Shown: piece by piece, positions 38,310 to 48,081 of the stretch | Position numbering within the stretch: the stretch's first letter is position 1 | How the letters are laid out: each line of letters begins with the position of its first letter | Source: Acinetobacter ihumii | Lineage (GTDB): Bacteria > Pseudomonadota > Gammaproteobacteria > Pseudomonadales > Moraxellaceae | Length of the DNA stretch: 64,000 nt | Direction of reading: 5' to 3' | NCBI RefSeq assembly: GCF_900625095.1 | Contig: NZ_LR130760.1 | Location: 1,729,455-1,793,454 of the forward strand | The notes under the pieces: generated by a model | What the model was told of the DNA's origin: nothing | The model's database searches: none | The model's input: the letters and a program-made list of their open reading frames with translations, nothing else | Translations under genes and position numbers: made by a program

Positions 38310-40877
38310 ATGGCCAAGCGTGGTTTCGGTCAAATGTATCGACGCATGTCGAGTAAATTGCTTGACCTCGTGGTAACACCACATGTTCTTGGGGAAGTTC
38401 CTTCTGAGCCCACTGCAACCGAAACGGCTGAGCCTACAGCACCGCACAAAATCGTTTGCTACGTATTACAGAATTATTCACGCAGCAATGCTTTGGTCAT
38501 TGATGGTGAAACACGACGTTTACAGCTCAAACCTGCCTTAGACCCGTTGGTGGTGGGCGAGCATCGTGAAAAAGCATCGGTGTTGTTTTTGCAACATCAT
38601 GATGAAAAAAATTTACTCAATCCGCCGCCGCATGCCTTTCCACCGCGCTTATTACGTTTAATTGAATTTTTGGATCATCATCCCGAATATGACATTGAAC
38701 TGGTGCCTGTGACGGTACTGTGGGGTCGTTCTCCTGATAAAGAAGACTCATGGTTTAAGCTATTATTTACTGACACATGGGCCACCCCAAGCAAGGTTAA
38801 ACAGTTGGTCAATATTGGTTTGCATGGTCGTCAAACCTATGTCGAGTTTCATGAGCCACAATCCTTGCGTCAACTGGTGAATTACGCCACGACGCATTAT
38901 CCAAATTTATCGCCAGCGACCTATATTGTCAGCACCTTAAATGACTATCTGGATGGTCAGCGTGAAGTGGTTTTAGGGCCTGACTTGTCAGACCGCCGTA
39001 ATGTGATGGAATCTCTGATCAAATCACGTGATGTACAAGACGCCATTCGCCGTGAAAGTATTCGCGGCAAAGTCAGTATGCTGGAAGCAGAACGCCGTGC
39101 GATTGGTTATTTAAATGAAATCGTCTCGGATTATTCTTATTCCGCGGTGCGTTTTGCCGATATGGCACTGACCCGTTTATGGACACAACTGTATGACGGT
39201 GTCGATGTACATAACTTCAGTACGGTGCGTGAGCTAGCCAAAGATTACGAAATTATTTACACACCATGTCACCGTAGTCATATCGACTATTTACTGTTGT
39301 CTTATGTGATTTATCGTCGTGGTTTGATGGTGCCTTATATTGCAGCAGGCGATAACCTGAACTTACCTTTTGTTGGGCAGTTATTGCGTGGTGGTGGTGC
39401 GTTCTTTATACGTCGATCATTTCGTGGCAATGCACTATATACTTCTGTATTTAAAGAATATTTATACAGCATTTTGGCGCGCAATACGCCGTTAGAATAT
39501 TTTATTGAAGGTGGACGTTCACGTACTGGGCGCTTGCTGCCACCGAAAACAGGGATGCTCGCGATGACCGTACATAGCCATTTGCGTGGTCGTGCCAAAC
39601 CGATTGTTTTTGTACCGACCTATATTGGTTATGAACGTTTAATGGAAGGTTCTACCTATGTCGGGGAAATGCAGGGCAAACCGAAAGAAGCAGAATCGAT
39701 CTTTGGTATTGTTAAAACTTTACGCAAAATTGAGCGTATTTTCGGTAAAGTGCATGTCAATTTTGGTGAACCTGTTTTTCTGGATGATGTACTTAAAGCG
39801 CACGGCGCAGATCAGATCAAAATTGAAAAAAATGATGATCCTATTCCGCCACAAGTGTCAGATGCCATTAACAGTTCAGCACATGCCATTTTGGAAAATA
39901 TCAACCGTGCGGTGGTCATCAATCCAGTTTCCTTATTGTCGCTCATTTTACTGGCGACTCCAAAACATACGCTGGATGAAGAGCTGTGCATTAAACAATT
40001 AGATGCTTATCGTCATTTAATTAGCACATTACCTTATGATGAACGTGTTCAAGTCACTCCTCTTTCTGGTAAAGAAATCATTGCTTATGGCTTAAAACTG
40101 AAACTGATTAAGCGCGTACAACATGTGTTAGGTGATATTATTGCGATTGAAGACAATCAAGCTGTGTTATTGACCTATTTCCGCAATAATATTCTGCATG
40201 CCTTTGTATTACCTTCATTGATTGCTGCGTTGGTTGAACACAATGGTAAAATTAGTCAGAAAAATCTGATTAATGTCATTCATACTTTATATCCATTCTT
40301 ACAAGCTGAACTCTTCTTAAAATGGAAACCAGAACAACTGCAAGAACAGATTCGTCAGTATGCTGAGGCGTTGGTGAAGGCCAAGTTGATTGAACAAAAT
40401 CATGAAGGCGACCTGATCAGTCCAGCACCTAATTCAGAAGACCATAATCAATTGGTCATTTTAGCTGCACCAGTCAAACAAAGTCTGGAACGTTACTACA
40501 TGACGCTGGCACTGATTGCCCAACGTGGTTCAGGCAATATTTCGGTTAGACAAGTTGAAGATTTAAGTCATTTACTCGGTCAGCGTTTATCCGTGTTATA
40601 TGAGTTTAATTCACCCGAATTTTTTGACAAATCCTTATTCCAGAGCTTTATTAAAGTCCTGACTCAACAAGGTTATATTTGCACCAATGAACAAGGCGCG
40701 ATTGAGTTTGAACGTAATTTTAGCAATATGGCAGAAGGTGCCAAACTGGTGCTAGATGAGGCAACGCTGCAAATGTTGCAACACATTACCACTTTTAATG
40801 ATGACGAGCTGAAAGCCGCACTTGATGCAGTGGCATCGCAGCAAGCCAAACGCCGCCTAAAACGTAAAAAAGCTTAA
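38310..40877 (+). CDS. plsB: Glycerol-3-phosphate acyltransferase
   Basis: 855-residue inner-membrane enzyme that makes lysophosphatidate, the first step of phospholipid synthesis. The acyltransferase motifs are clear: the H-x4-D catalytic pair in PCHRSHIDYLLLSY near residue 322, RRSFRGNALY, the phosphate-binding FIEGGRSRTGRLLPPK near 393, and IVFVPTYIGYERL. The length matches the PlsB family. AGGAG stands a few bases ahead of the ATG. Confidence 0.96.
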   Translation: MAKRGFGQMYRRMSSKLLDLVVTPHVLGEVPSEPTATETAEPTAPHKIVCYVLQNYSRSNALVIDGETRRLQLKPALDPLVVGEHREKASVLFLQHHDEKNLLNPPPHAFPPRLLRLIEFLDHHPEYDIELVPVTVLWGRSPDKEDSWFKLLFTDTWATPSKVKQLVNIGLHGRQTYVEFHEPQSLRQLVNYATTHYPNLSPATYIVSTLNDYLDGQREVVLGPDLSDRRNVMESLIKSRDVQDAIRRESIRGKVSMLEAERRAIGYLNEIVSDYSYSAVRFADMALTRLWTQLYDGVDVHNFSTVRELAKDYEIIYTPCHRSHIDYLLLSYVIYRRGLMVPYIAAGDNLNLPFVGQLLRGGGAFFIRRSFRGNALYTSVFKEYLYSILARNTPLEYFIEGGRSRTGRLLPPKTGMLAMTVHSHLRGRAKPIVFVPTYIGYERLMEGSTYVGEMQGKPKEAESIFGIVKTLRKIERIFGKVHVNFGEPVFLDDVLKAHGADQIKIEKNDDPIPPQVSDAINSSAHAILENINRAVVINPVSLLSLILLATPKHTLDEELCIKQLDAYRHLISTLPYDERVQVTPLSGKEIIAYGLKLKLIKRVQHVLGDIIAIEDNQAVLLTYFRNNILHAFVLPSLIAALVEHNGKISQKNLINVIHTLYPFLQAELFLKWKPEQLQEQIRQYAEALVKAKLIEQNHEGDLISPAPNSEDHNQLVILAAPVKQSLERYYMTLALIAQRGSGNISVRQVEDLSHLLGQRLSVLYEFNSPEFFDKSLFQSFIKVLTQQGYICTNEQGAIEFERNFSNMAEGAKLVLDEATLQMLQHITTFNDDELKAALDAVASQQAKRRLKRKKA

Positions 40878-40893
40878 TTCGACTTTTCAATTT

Positions 40894-40919
40894 AAATGGC
40901 AACTTCGGTTGCCATTTTT
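40894..40919 (+). terminator. Terminator of plsB
   Basis: Perfect 10-bp stem AAATGGCAAC/GTTGCCATTT closed by TTCG, with two further T. It reaches the stop codon of the convergent AdeT-like gene. Confidence 0.85.
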
Positions 40920-41913
40920 ATGACCATGTCTGACACTCAAAATATTGAGGTTCATCTTTACAACGTAATTTTTTAATCAGTTTAACAAAGCGTGGATCGT
41001 AAAAATAATTCTTTGAATACTGATTTCTAACTCTGGCAATGACGACATCATACGCTTGTCTTTCCGAAGCAGAAACGTCCATCCAGTAATAAGCAGGCAA
41101 ACGATTTTCCCAGCGTATCACCTGCCCAATCATAACCCCCGCTTGCTCTGAAAACCACTGACGTAAATGAGTGCCAAAGTTTGCCGGATATTCAGCCGAG
41201 CGAATCACTATGTTTAAACCCGCATATACCACTGGAAAATTGATCACACGTGTCGATTCGCCAAATTCTTTTTTCAGGTTATAAGGCAATAAACCATAAA
41301 TAGGAATAGGCAGGATATCGACCTGATTGTTTTTAAAAGACTGGATTGCAGTATCAAGATTCAAGGCAACAGGTTGAGCGCGTACACTACGCACTAGAGC
41401 ACTTTGCGGTGCCAGTTCAGACAAAACCCCAATTTTCTTATTTTTCAGATCAGTTACTTTATAAATGGTCGGGGTTTTCAGCATCATATACGCCATGCCT
41501 AATGGAATAAATCCAGCTACTTCATATTCACCCTGTCGCATTGCCTGACGTAGCGCGGGTTGATCCAGCAACTGAATAAAATTTTGTGCAGTTCTATTAT
41601 TGGAAATAAAGCCTACCCCTGCTGTACTTCCCATAAATGCATTATAAGATCGTGTATGGAAATTGGTTGCCACCAAACCTGAACATTTTTTTTGTTGAAA
41701 TTGAGCAAGGCTCTCCGCTTCACGCTGATAAACTTTAAACTGTAAATTCACCTGATCACGTTGTGCCTGAAGTGCCACATCCTTTAAACGACGCGTAATA
41801 TCGCCCTGTACACCTGCTGGATCATAGACACACCATGTGGTGTCCACTGCCGCAAATGATGACTGGATTCCCCCGAATAAAAACACACTGGCCAACATTT
41901 TTTTATACATCAT
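40918..41913 (-). CDS. AdeT-like putative solute-binding protein
   Basis: 331 residues. A signal peptide (MMYKKMLASVFLFGGIQSSFAA) leads into a periplasmic protein with three further Cys and segments such as GFIPLGMAYMMLKTPTIYKV and DLKNKKIGVLSELAPQSALV, which look like a TRAP DctP-type binding protein. It resembles the AdeT1/AdeT2 group of Acinetobacter, historically named as RND efflux parts but built like solute-binding proteins. This assignment is from memory of the family. It is not beside any transporter gene. Confidence 0.7.
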   Translation of the reverse strand: MMYKKMLASVFLFGGIQSSFAAVDTTWCVYDPAGVQGDITRRLKDVALQAQRDQVNLQFKVYQREAESLAQFQQKKCSGLVATNFHTRSYNAFMGSTAGVGFISNNRTAQNFIQLLDQPALRQAMRQGEYEVAGFIPLGMAYMMLKTPTIYKVTDLKNKKIGVLSELAPQSALVRSVRAQPVALNLDTAIQSFKNNQVDILPIPIYGLLPYNLKKEFGESTRVINFPVVYAGLNIVIRSAEYPANFGTHLRQWFSEQAGVMIGQVIRWENRLPAYYWMDVSASERQAYDVVIARVRNQYSKNYFYDPRFVKLIKKLRCKDEPQYFECQTWS

Positions 41914-41985
41914 TTCATATCTTCCACTGATCCATTTAAATTCAGTTTTGTTATACAGTGATCCATATTTTTCAGTTTAATTAAA

Positions 41986-42816
41986 TTATTCACTTTGACT
42001 ATGTTGTTTTAAACACATCAGGTAGTCATTAAAGCAAATAGGGTGCTGGAGCTGAAACCCCGTTTGCATCATTCGTGTCGCATACAGCTGTTTTCCTGAG
42101 AGCTTATGGCTATTCAGTTGTAGCAATGGCAACTGTAACTGCTGTTGAAACCACACTATTAGCTCATGCAAGGGCAACGGATGATTATTGCTGACAATAT
42201 ATGAAGGACTTACTTGCTTTGCATGGGCTAAATAAGCCAGAAACCTTGCCAAATCATGGATATGAATTCGGTTACTATAATGAATATCAGGATAGTACTG
42301 TGTGTCCTTCGCCAGTTTAATTAAACGTGCAACAGATGTGCCATAAATCCCAGAGGGTCGAATAATGACGGTCTGCTCAGGATATAACGCCTGCCACTTG
42401 AGCTCCATGCCACGCAAAATTTGCCCTTGTTCATCACTGGGCTGAATCCCTGAATCATCATCGATTTTTTCGCCTTGATGTTCGCCATATACGCGGGTGG
42501 AAGACACCACAATGATCCGTTGCACAGGATGGGCTTTTAAAGCGCGTGCAATCGGTTCAATCGAATCCAGATAAGTCCGTTGATATTGCGCTATCCCACT
42601 TTGGGACGGTGCCAATACAATATAGACCAGATCAATCGGTGCAAGATGATCCAATTGAAGCGAATGAACATCCTGACTCAGATGCTGTGCAAATACATCA
42701 CGTTTCGGGCTACGACTAATTGTGGTAATTTGATCAGATTCAGTCACATCCTGTTCAAATAAATATTGGGCAACACGTTGAGATGTTTTACCATAGCCAA
42801 TAAATAAAATATGCAT
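41986..42816 (-). CDS. NAD-dependent epimerase/dehydratase-like (extended SDR) protein
   Basis: 276 residues. The N-terminus MHILFIGYGKTSQRVAQYL is a Rossmann fold, with GxGxxxxx-type spacing altered to GYGKTS, and VSSTRVYGEHQG holds a Tyr in the SDR position. Such proteins are often annotated YeeZ-like. The ATG at 42816 has AGGA a few bases upstream and leaves only 38 bases to the divergent recG start. Confidence 0.8.
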   Translation of the reverse strand: MHILFIGYGKTSQRVAQYLFEQDVTESDQITTISRSPKRDVFAQHLSQDVHSLQLDHLAPIDLVYIVLAPSQSGIAQYQRTYLDSIEPIARALKAHPVQRIIVVSSTRVYGEHQGEKIDDDSGIQPSDEQGQILRGMELKWQALYPEQTVIIRPSGIYGTSVARLIKLAKDTQYYPDIHYSNRIHIHDLARFLAYLAHAKQVSPSYIVSNNHPLPLHELIVWFQQQLQLPLLQLNSHKLSGKQLYATRMMQTGFQLQHPICFNDYLMCLKQHSQSE

Positions 42817-42854
42817 GCATGATCCTGATGATGCGGATTGTGATGTGGAGAAAT

Positions 42855-44900
42855 ATGACTTCAGTCCAGCAACTACAAGGTGTAGGCGCAGCCGCAGCAA
42901 CACTTCTTGAAAAGCTTCATATCTTTACGACAGATGACTTACTTTTTCATCTGCCTCGTGATTACGAAGATCGTAGCACGCGTATTCCTATGAACCAACT
43001 GGTAGTAGGGCGTAGTTATTTACTTGAAGGCGAAGTTAAATCGCTGGAGTTTCCGCCCGGTAAACGTAAATCTTTGGCCGCTTTGCTTCAGGATGATTAT
43101 GGTAAAGTCACCTTACGCTTTTATCATATTTATAAAAACCTGACTGATAAACTGAAAAGCGGACAACGTTTGCGCGTGTTTGGAGAGGTTCGCGTCGGTG
43201 CACGTGGTCTGGAACTTTATCATCCTGAAATTGAAGTGGTGACTCAGCAGCAAAGCTTACCCAAAACCCAACTGACTGCAATTTATCCAAGCACCGAAGG
43301 CCTGACACAGCCTAAACTACGAGAATACGTTAGACAGGCGTTGAAGCAATACAGCGACCATTTACCTGAACTATTGCCTGAACAATATACCAATGGTTAT
43401 GCCCTTAAACAGGCCCTACACTATATTCATGAACCACCTGTCGATGCCAATATGCAACAATTGGCGCAAGGTTCACATCCTGCACAGCAGCGTCTGATTT
43501 TTGAAGAATTAGTGGCCCATCAGGTCAGTTTACTCACTCGACGCGCGTACATCCGACAAATTGCATCGCCCAGCTTTAGTGCCAGTCAAACCTTAGCAAA
43601 AGCCTTATTGGCTGGACTCCCGTTTGCAATGACACAAGCACAAAAAAGAGTTTCAAAAGAAATCCTCACCGATTTAAAACAAAAACAACCGATGTTACGT
43701 TTAGTACAAGGTGATGTCGGAGCAGGTAAAACTTTGGTTGCTGCTGTGGCCGCATGTCATGCGCTAGAAGCTGGATGGCAAGTCGCACTGATGGCACCGA
43801 CTGAAATCTTGGCAGAGCAACACTATTTAAATTTTAAGCGCTGGTTTGAACCATTAGGTATTGAAGTGGCATGGCTTTCAGGCAAACAAAAAGGCAAAGC
43901 ACGCGCGCTGGCAGAACAACAAATTAAAAACGGAACTGCACAATTGGTGGTTGGCACACACGCATTGTTTCAAGACAATGTTGAATTTGCTCAATTAGGA
44001 CTGGTGATTATTGATGAGCAACACCGTTTTGGTGTGGATCAACGGCTGGCACTTAGAAATAAAGGAAGTGATCAACTCACGCCGCATCAATTGGTCATGA
44101 CGGCCACCCCAATTCCTCGCACCCTAGCAATGAGTGCCTATGGTGATCTGGATACATCGATTATTGATGAATTACCGCCGGGTCGTACCCCAATTCAAAC
44201 TGTGACTATTCCACTGGATCGGCGTGAACAAGTACTTACTCGTATTGCCAGTAATTGTGCGGAAGGTAAACAAGCGTATTGGGTCTGTACATTGGTCGAA
44301 CAGTCTGAAACCTTAGATGCACAGGCGGCTGAGGCAACTTATCAGGAGATGAAACAACGCTTTCCTGAGCTCAATATTGGACTGGTGCATGGCAAAATGA
44401 AAGCCGATGAAAAGCAAAGCGTGATGCAGGCTTTTAAAGACAATCAATTACAACTGCTTATTGCCACTACTGTCATTGAAGTAGGAGTCGATGTTCCAAA
44501 TGCCTCAATCATGGTCATTGAAAATGCAGAGCGGCTCGGACTTTCCCAGTTACATCAATTACGTGGTCGAGTGGGACGCGGTGCAACTGCCAGTTTTTGT
44601 GCCCTACTGTATAAAACACCGCTGTCGCAAAATGGACATGAACGTTTGTCCATTTTAAGAGAAAGCAATGATGGCTTTGTGATTGCAGAAAAAGATCTGG
44701 AAATTCGTGGTCCGGGAGAGCTACTCGGCACCAAACAAACAGGAGATATGGGGTTTCGGGTGGCTCGCTTGGAGCGAGATGATCATTTGCTGACACAGGC
44801 ACATTATGTCGCGCAGCAAGTACTTACTCATTATCCAGCGCAGGCAGAGGCTTTGCTCAAACGCTGGCTACCAGAAGCACCACGCTATGCCTATGTATAA
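42855..44900 (+). CDS. recG: ATP-dependent DNA helicase RecG
   Basis: 681 residues. The N-terminal wedge OB domain has LEGEVKSLEFPPGKRKSL; helicase motifs include Walker A GDVGAGKT near 292, DEQH in IIDEQHRFGVDQR, TATPIPRT, and the late QLRGRVGRG. RecG regresses stalled replication forks and remodels branched DNA. The ATG at 42855 is chosen because GTGGAG lies just upstream; earlier in-frame ATG codons would run into the divergent gene. Confidence 0.96.
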   Translation: MTSVQQLQGVGAAAATLLEKLHIFTTDDLLFHLPRDYEDRSTRIPMNQLVVGRSYLLEGEVKSLEFPPGKRKSLAALLQDDYGKVTLRFYHIYKNLTDKLKSGQRLRVFGEVRVGARGLELYHPEIEVVTQQQSLPKTQLTAIYPSTEGLTQPKLREYVRQALKQYSDHLPELLPEQYTNGYALKQALHYIHEPPVDANMQQLAQGSHPAQQRLIFEELVAHQVSLLTRRAYIRQIASPSFSASQTLAKALLAGLPFAMTQAQKRVSKEILTDLKQKQPMLRLVQGDVGAGKTLVAAVAACHALEAGWQVALMAPTEILAEQHYLNFKRWFEPLGIEVAWLSGKQKGKARALAEQQIKNGTAQLVVGTHALFQDNVEFAQLGLVIIDEQHRFGVDQRLALRNKGSDQLTPHQLVMTATPIPRTLAMSAYGDLDTSIIDELPPGRTPIQTVTIPLDRREQVLTRIASNCAEGKQAYWVCTLVEQSETLDAQAAEATYQEMKQRFPELNIGLVHGKMKADEKQSVMQAFKDNQLQLLIATTVIEVGVDVPNASIMVIENAERLGLSQLHQLRGRVGRGATASFCALLYKTPLSQNGHERLSILRESNDGFVIAEKDLEIRGPGELLGTKQTGDMGFRVARLERDDHLLTQAHYVAQQVLTHYPAQAEALLKRWLPEAPRYAYV

Positions 44901-45567
44901 TCTGTTTAAAGGCTCTGTACATAGCCTTAAACAACGTCTTTTGCCATGTCGTCTTTGCGAATCCAGCCCACGCCTGAAACATTATTTACTTTGTCAAAAT
45001 TGTTGGCAGAACCTGCCATGGCTCAAACAAAATATTCAACGCCATGAACAAAGCATCATGGTGGCGTGTCATTATCAATATCCAATCGATCGAATCTTGC
45101 AGCAATTTAAATATGAGCAACAACTGCATTATCAGCCACTCTTAAAACAACTAGTGGATCAGCTTCAACTCCCCAAAGTACATGCCATTGTGCCTATGCC
45201 GATCTCGGAAGCACGATTAATTGAACGTGGTTATAATCAGTCTTTGTTGTTGGCTCAGCAATTGAGCAAAAAACTAAAGGTGCCTGTATGGCAACCTGTC
45301 CAAAGACAGCAGCAACATTCACAAAAAGGACTCAATCGGCTGGAACGAATTGAGGGCATCGAACAACAATTTATCCTGCCCCATCGTCCTAAACTCCGCT
45401 ATCGCAAAGTCTTGATTATTGACGATGTGGTGACCACAGGCAGCTCCATTCATGCATTGGCTCAGGTGTTACGGCAAATCGGCTGTCAACATATCTATGC
45501 CTGTTGCGTTGCGGCGGCACAACAGCACGTCAGTAGTATGCTAAATGTTGATGACACCACGGAATAA
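44887..45567 (+). CDS. comF: ComF-family phosphoribosyltransferase-like protein
   Basis: 226 residues. A four-cysteine zinc finger (CRLCES and CQNCW) near residues 20-45 is followed by a PRTase domain with VPMPISEARLIERGYNQS and the PRPP loop VLIIDDVVTTGSS near 180. ComF is needed for DNA uptake during natural transformation, and related proteins are called GntX. It overlaps the end of recG by 14 bases, indicating coupled expression. The 3' end overlaps the convergent NUDIX gene by 38 bases. Confidence 0.88.
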   Translation: MPMYNLFKGSVHSLKQRLLPCRLCESSPRLKHYLLCQNCWQNLPWLKQNIQRHEQSIMVACHYQYPIDRILQQFKYEQQLHYQPLLKQLVDQLQLPKVHAIVPMPISEARLIERGYNQSLLLAQQLSKKLKVPVWQPVQRQQQHSQKGLNRLERIEGIEQQFILPHRPKLRYRKVLIIDDVVTTGSSIHALAQVLRQIGCQHIYACCVAAAQQHVSSMLNVDDTTE

Positions 45568-45952
45568 CCACTTCGCGAGTTAGAGGAGCCAAAGCTGTTA
45601 CGTTATCGTCCAATGTAACCCATTTCATTTCAGCAATTTCAGCCGCAATTTTGGGCTGTTGCTGTAACTGAATCAGATAAAGGTAACTGATCAGCAGATG
45701 ATCAGGCTCATTGGCTGTCGGCGTTTCAAATCGACCAATAAACTGTTCAATCTGAATGTCACAACCAATTTCTTCTTTAATTTCTCTAATCATGGTTTGT
45801 TCAGGGGGTTCATTCTCTTCCAATTTGCCACCCACCTGCATGAATACTCGCGTATTTTGCTTACGCACCACCAGCAATTCGTGGGCTTCATTTAAAATAA
45901 TAGCAGCCGCTACAGTAATGATATTCACATTCTTCTCAATACAATCAACCAA
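45530..45952 (-). CDS. NUDIX hydrolase
   Basis: 140 residues. The NUDIX box GGKLEENEPPEQTMIREIKEEIGCD fits G-x5-E-x7-RE-x2-EE-x-G. The enzyme hydrolyses a nucleoside diphosphate linked to another group; the substrate is unknown. It is followed, in transcription order, by no same-strand gene, and preceded by the LOG gene 11 bases away, so the two probably form an operon. Confidence 0.88.
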   Translation of the reverse strand: MVDCIEKNVNIITVAAAIILNEAHELLVVRKQNTRVFMQVGGKLEENEPPEQTMIREIKEEIGCDIQIEQFIGRFETPTANEPDHLLISYLYLIQLQQQPKIAAEIAEMKWVTLDDNVTALAPLTREVVIPWCHQHLAYY

Positions 45953-45963
45953 ACATTCAACAT

Positions 45964-46548
45964 TTAGGGCTGTACTTCAGCCTGTGCACCCCATTTTGGT
46001 GTGGCAGGTTGATAATGTTCAAATGCATTTAAAATGTTGTCAATCTGATCCGATGCAATCAATTTTTCAACAAAACGGGTTTGAGTAAATCCTTTATCGG
46101 CAGTTCCCTGAATCATTTTAAGCAATTCATCGTAAAAACCCTGAACATTTAAAAACGCACACGGCTTTTGATGAATACCGAGTTGCGACCACGTCCATTG
46201 CTCAAAAATTTCTTCCAGAGTGCCTGCTCCACCGGGGAGTGCAATAAAACCCTCAGACAATTCAGCCATTTTGGTTTTACGTTCATGCATATTTTTAACC
46301 ACATGCAATTCAGTCAGGTGTGGATGTGCCAATTCACGATCAACCAATGCAGTTGGAATCACACCAATGACACATCCACCTGCCTGTAAGGCACTGTCTG
46401 CAACTACGCCCATTAATCCTGACCGACCACCGCCATAGACCAGTGTTTTCCCTTGCTTGGCAATGGTCTCGCCTGTCATTTGAGCTGCCTGTAAAAATAG
46501 CGGATCTGTACCCACTGCTGAACCACAAAAAATACAAATCGAATTCAT
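45964..46548 (-). CDS. LOG-family protein (nucleoside 5'-monophosphate phosphoribohydrolase-like)
   Basis: 194 residues from the ATG at 46548; an ATG five codons earlier is possible. The family motifs GGGRSGLMG and PGGAGTLEEIFE are intact. LOG enzymes cleave cytokinin ribotides in plants; bacterial members release bases from nucleotides. First of a two-gene unit with the NUDIX gene, which suggests nucleotide clean-up. Confidence 0.88.
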   Translation of the reverse strand: MNSICIFCGSAVGTDPLFLQAAQMTGETIAKQGKTLVYGGGRSGLMGVVADSALQAGGCVIGVIPTALVDRELAHPHLTELHVVKNMHERKTKMAELSEGFIALPGGAGTLEEIFEQWTWSQLGIHQKPCAFLNVQGFYDELLKMIQGTADKGFTQTRFVEKLIASDQIDNILNAFEHYQPATPKWGAQAEVQP

Positions 46549-46705
46549 AAACTTTTTAACCATGTTTTGAAGCTGTCATGCTTAGAATATAAGCTTAAGC
46601 AAGATTTTTTCATAAAAAATGACAACAACGAGTGTTTTTCCGTGAATCCTTGTCTAAAATACACCCATCAAATTTACATATACTGCGCAAAGGAGAAAAG
46701 ACATA

Positions 46706-47719
46706 ATGCTTGAAGCCTTTTACGCCACAGAGCGCGGTAGCCTTGAAGATGCAACCATTAATGGCGGCTTCGACCTGCATGCTGATTTAGTCTGGATTGA
46801 CCTGATTGCGCCATCTCAGGAAGAGCAACAATGGGTGATTGATGCCTATGATCGAAATCTCCCCACCCTAAAATCACTCGAAGACATTTCATCCTCTGCC
46901 CGATTTTACCGCGATGACGATGGAATTTTGCATATCAGCACCTATTTTTTAACGAAAAATAAAAATTATCAGGTCGATGGTGACAATGAAGACACCAGTC
47001 ATATATTAGCGACCGTACAAACCGTTGCGTTTATTTTGCACAAAGAACGTCTGTTTACCTTACGGGGTGAAAAACTGGTGGCGTTCCGCGCTTTTCGTGC
47101 CCGTGCGCGACGTAACGACTACGACATGGATTACAAAGATCCGACGTGGATTTTACTCGGTTTGCTTGAAGCCAAACTGGACGAACTTGCGGATATCCTT
47201 GAAGATATCCACAAGGATCTGGAAAAGTACTCCACTGAAGTATTGAACAATCATCATCGTGAAAAGATTTTAGATCTGGATGACATGATTACCCGTCTAG
47301 CACAACAAGAAGACGTTTTAGGGAAAGCACAGCTTTGTCTGATTGATTTACGTCGCGTACTGACCTTCTTGGCACGTCCACGTGCGCTAGGTAGTCATAT
47401 TTATGATGCCGATATTCGCGAATTAAGTGAAGATGTCCGCTCACTGGTCGAACATGATGCCTTTCTTTTCCAAAAAGTGCGTTTCTTACTCGATACCACT
47501 TCTGGATTTATTAATACCGAACAGAACGATACCATTCGTCGATTCTCGATTTTACCAAGTATGCTTGCGCCACCCATGCTGGTTGCCAGTATCTATGGAA
47601 TGAACACGCAGGAATTACCTTTTGCACATGGCGCGATGAGCTTTTTAATCGTCGCCCTCATTATTTCCGTTTCATTTATTGGGCCAATGATGTATTTCCG
47701 CTGGAAAAAATGGGTCTAA
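46706..47719 (+). CDS. corA: CorA-type magnesium/divalent cation transporter
   Basis: 337 residues. A long acidic cytoplasmic domain leads to two C-terminal helices, with the selectivity motif YGMN in SIYGMNTQELPF at the end of the first. The second helix (MSFLIVALIISVSFIGPMMYF) and basic end RWKKWV complete the fold. AAAGGAG stands nine bases ahead of the ATG. Confidence 0.93.
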   Translation: MLEAFYATERGSLEDATINGGFDLHADLVWIDLIAPSQEEQQWVIDAYDRNLPTLKSLEDISSSARFYRDDDGILHISTYFLTKNKNYQVDGDNEDTSHILATVQTVAFILHKERLFTLRGEKLVAFRAFRARARRNDYDMDYKDPTWILLGLLEAKLDELADILEDIHKDLEKYSTEVLNNHHREKILDLDDMITRLAQQEDVLGKAQLCLIDLRRVLTFLARPRALGSHIYDADIRELSEDVRSLVEHDAFLFQKVRFLLDTTSGFINTEQNDTIRRFSILPSMLAPPMLVASIYGMNTQELPFAHGAMSFLIVALIISVSFIGPMMYFRWKKWV

Positions 47720-47732
47720 AATTTTACATATG

Positions 47733-47762
47733 AAAAAGCACCGAGATTTCGGTGCTTTTTTT
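47733..47762. terminator. Bidirectional terminator between corA and mlaB
   Basis: Perfect 12-bp stem AAAAAGCACCGA/TCGGTGCTTTTT with T runs on both strands. Confidence 0.92.
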
Positions 47763-47774
47763 ATTGAAACAGGT

Positions 47775-48068
47775 CTAGCTGTGTAACAAAGTCAAATCAT
47801 CCTGTAAATGACAAGACTGAATAATCTTCAGCATCTTTTCAGGAACATCCTGAAAATGGAGTCCTTTGGCATCGGGTGTTTTGCGCAGCCACTGCACCAG
47901 TACCGCCAACGCCAATGTACTGCCATGTTGCAGTTGGCTCAAATTCACCACCAAAGGAAATTGTTGATGTTGTTGAATCAAGCGCAAACCCTGCTGATAA
48001 ACAATTTGCGCATTGTCAAAATCAATCTTTCCTGAGACCTTTAATTGCTGATCGACGATTTCAATCAC
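47775..48068 (-). CDS. mlaB: STAS-domain protein MlaB
   Basis: 97 residues with a STAS fold; HGSTLALAVLVQWLRKTP corresponds to the conserved Ser/Thr loop and helix. MlaB binds MlaF and is needed for assembly and activity of the phospholipid ABC transporter. Last gene of mlaFEDCB. Confidence 0.88.
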   Translation of the reverse strand: MIEIVDQQLKVSGKIDFDNAQIVYQQGLRLIQQHQQFPLVVNLSQLQHGSTLALAVLVQWLRKTPDAKGLHFQDVPEKMLKIIQSCHLQDDLTLLHS

Positions 48069-48081
48069 AGTAAACCTTCAC

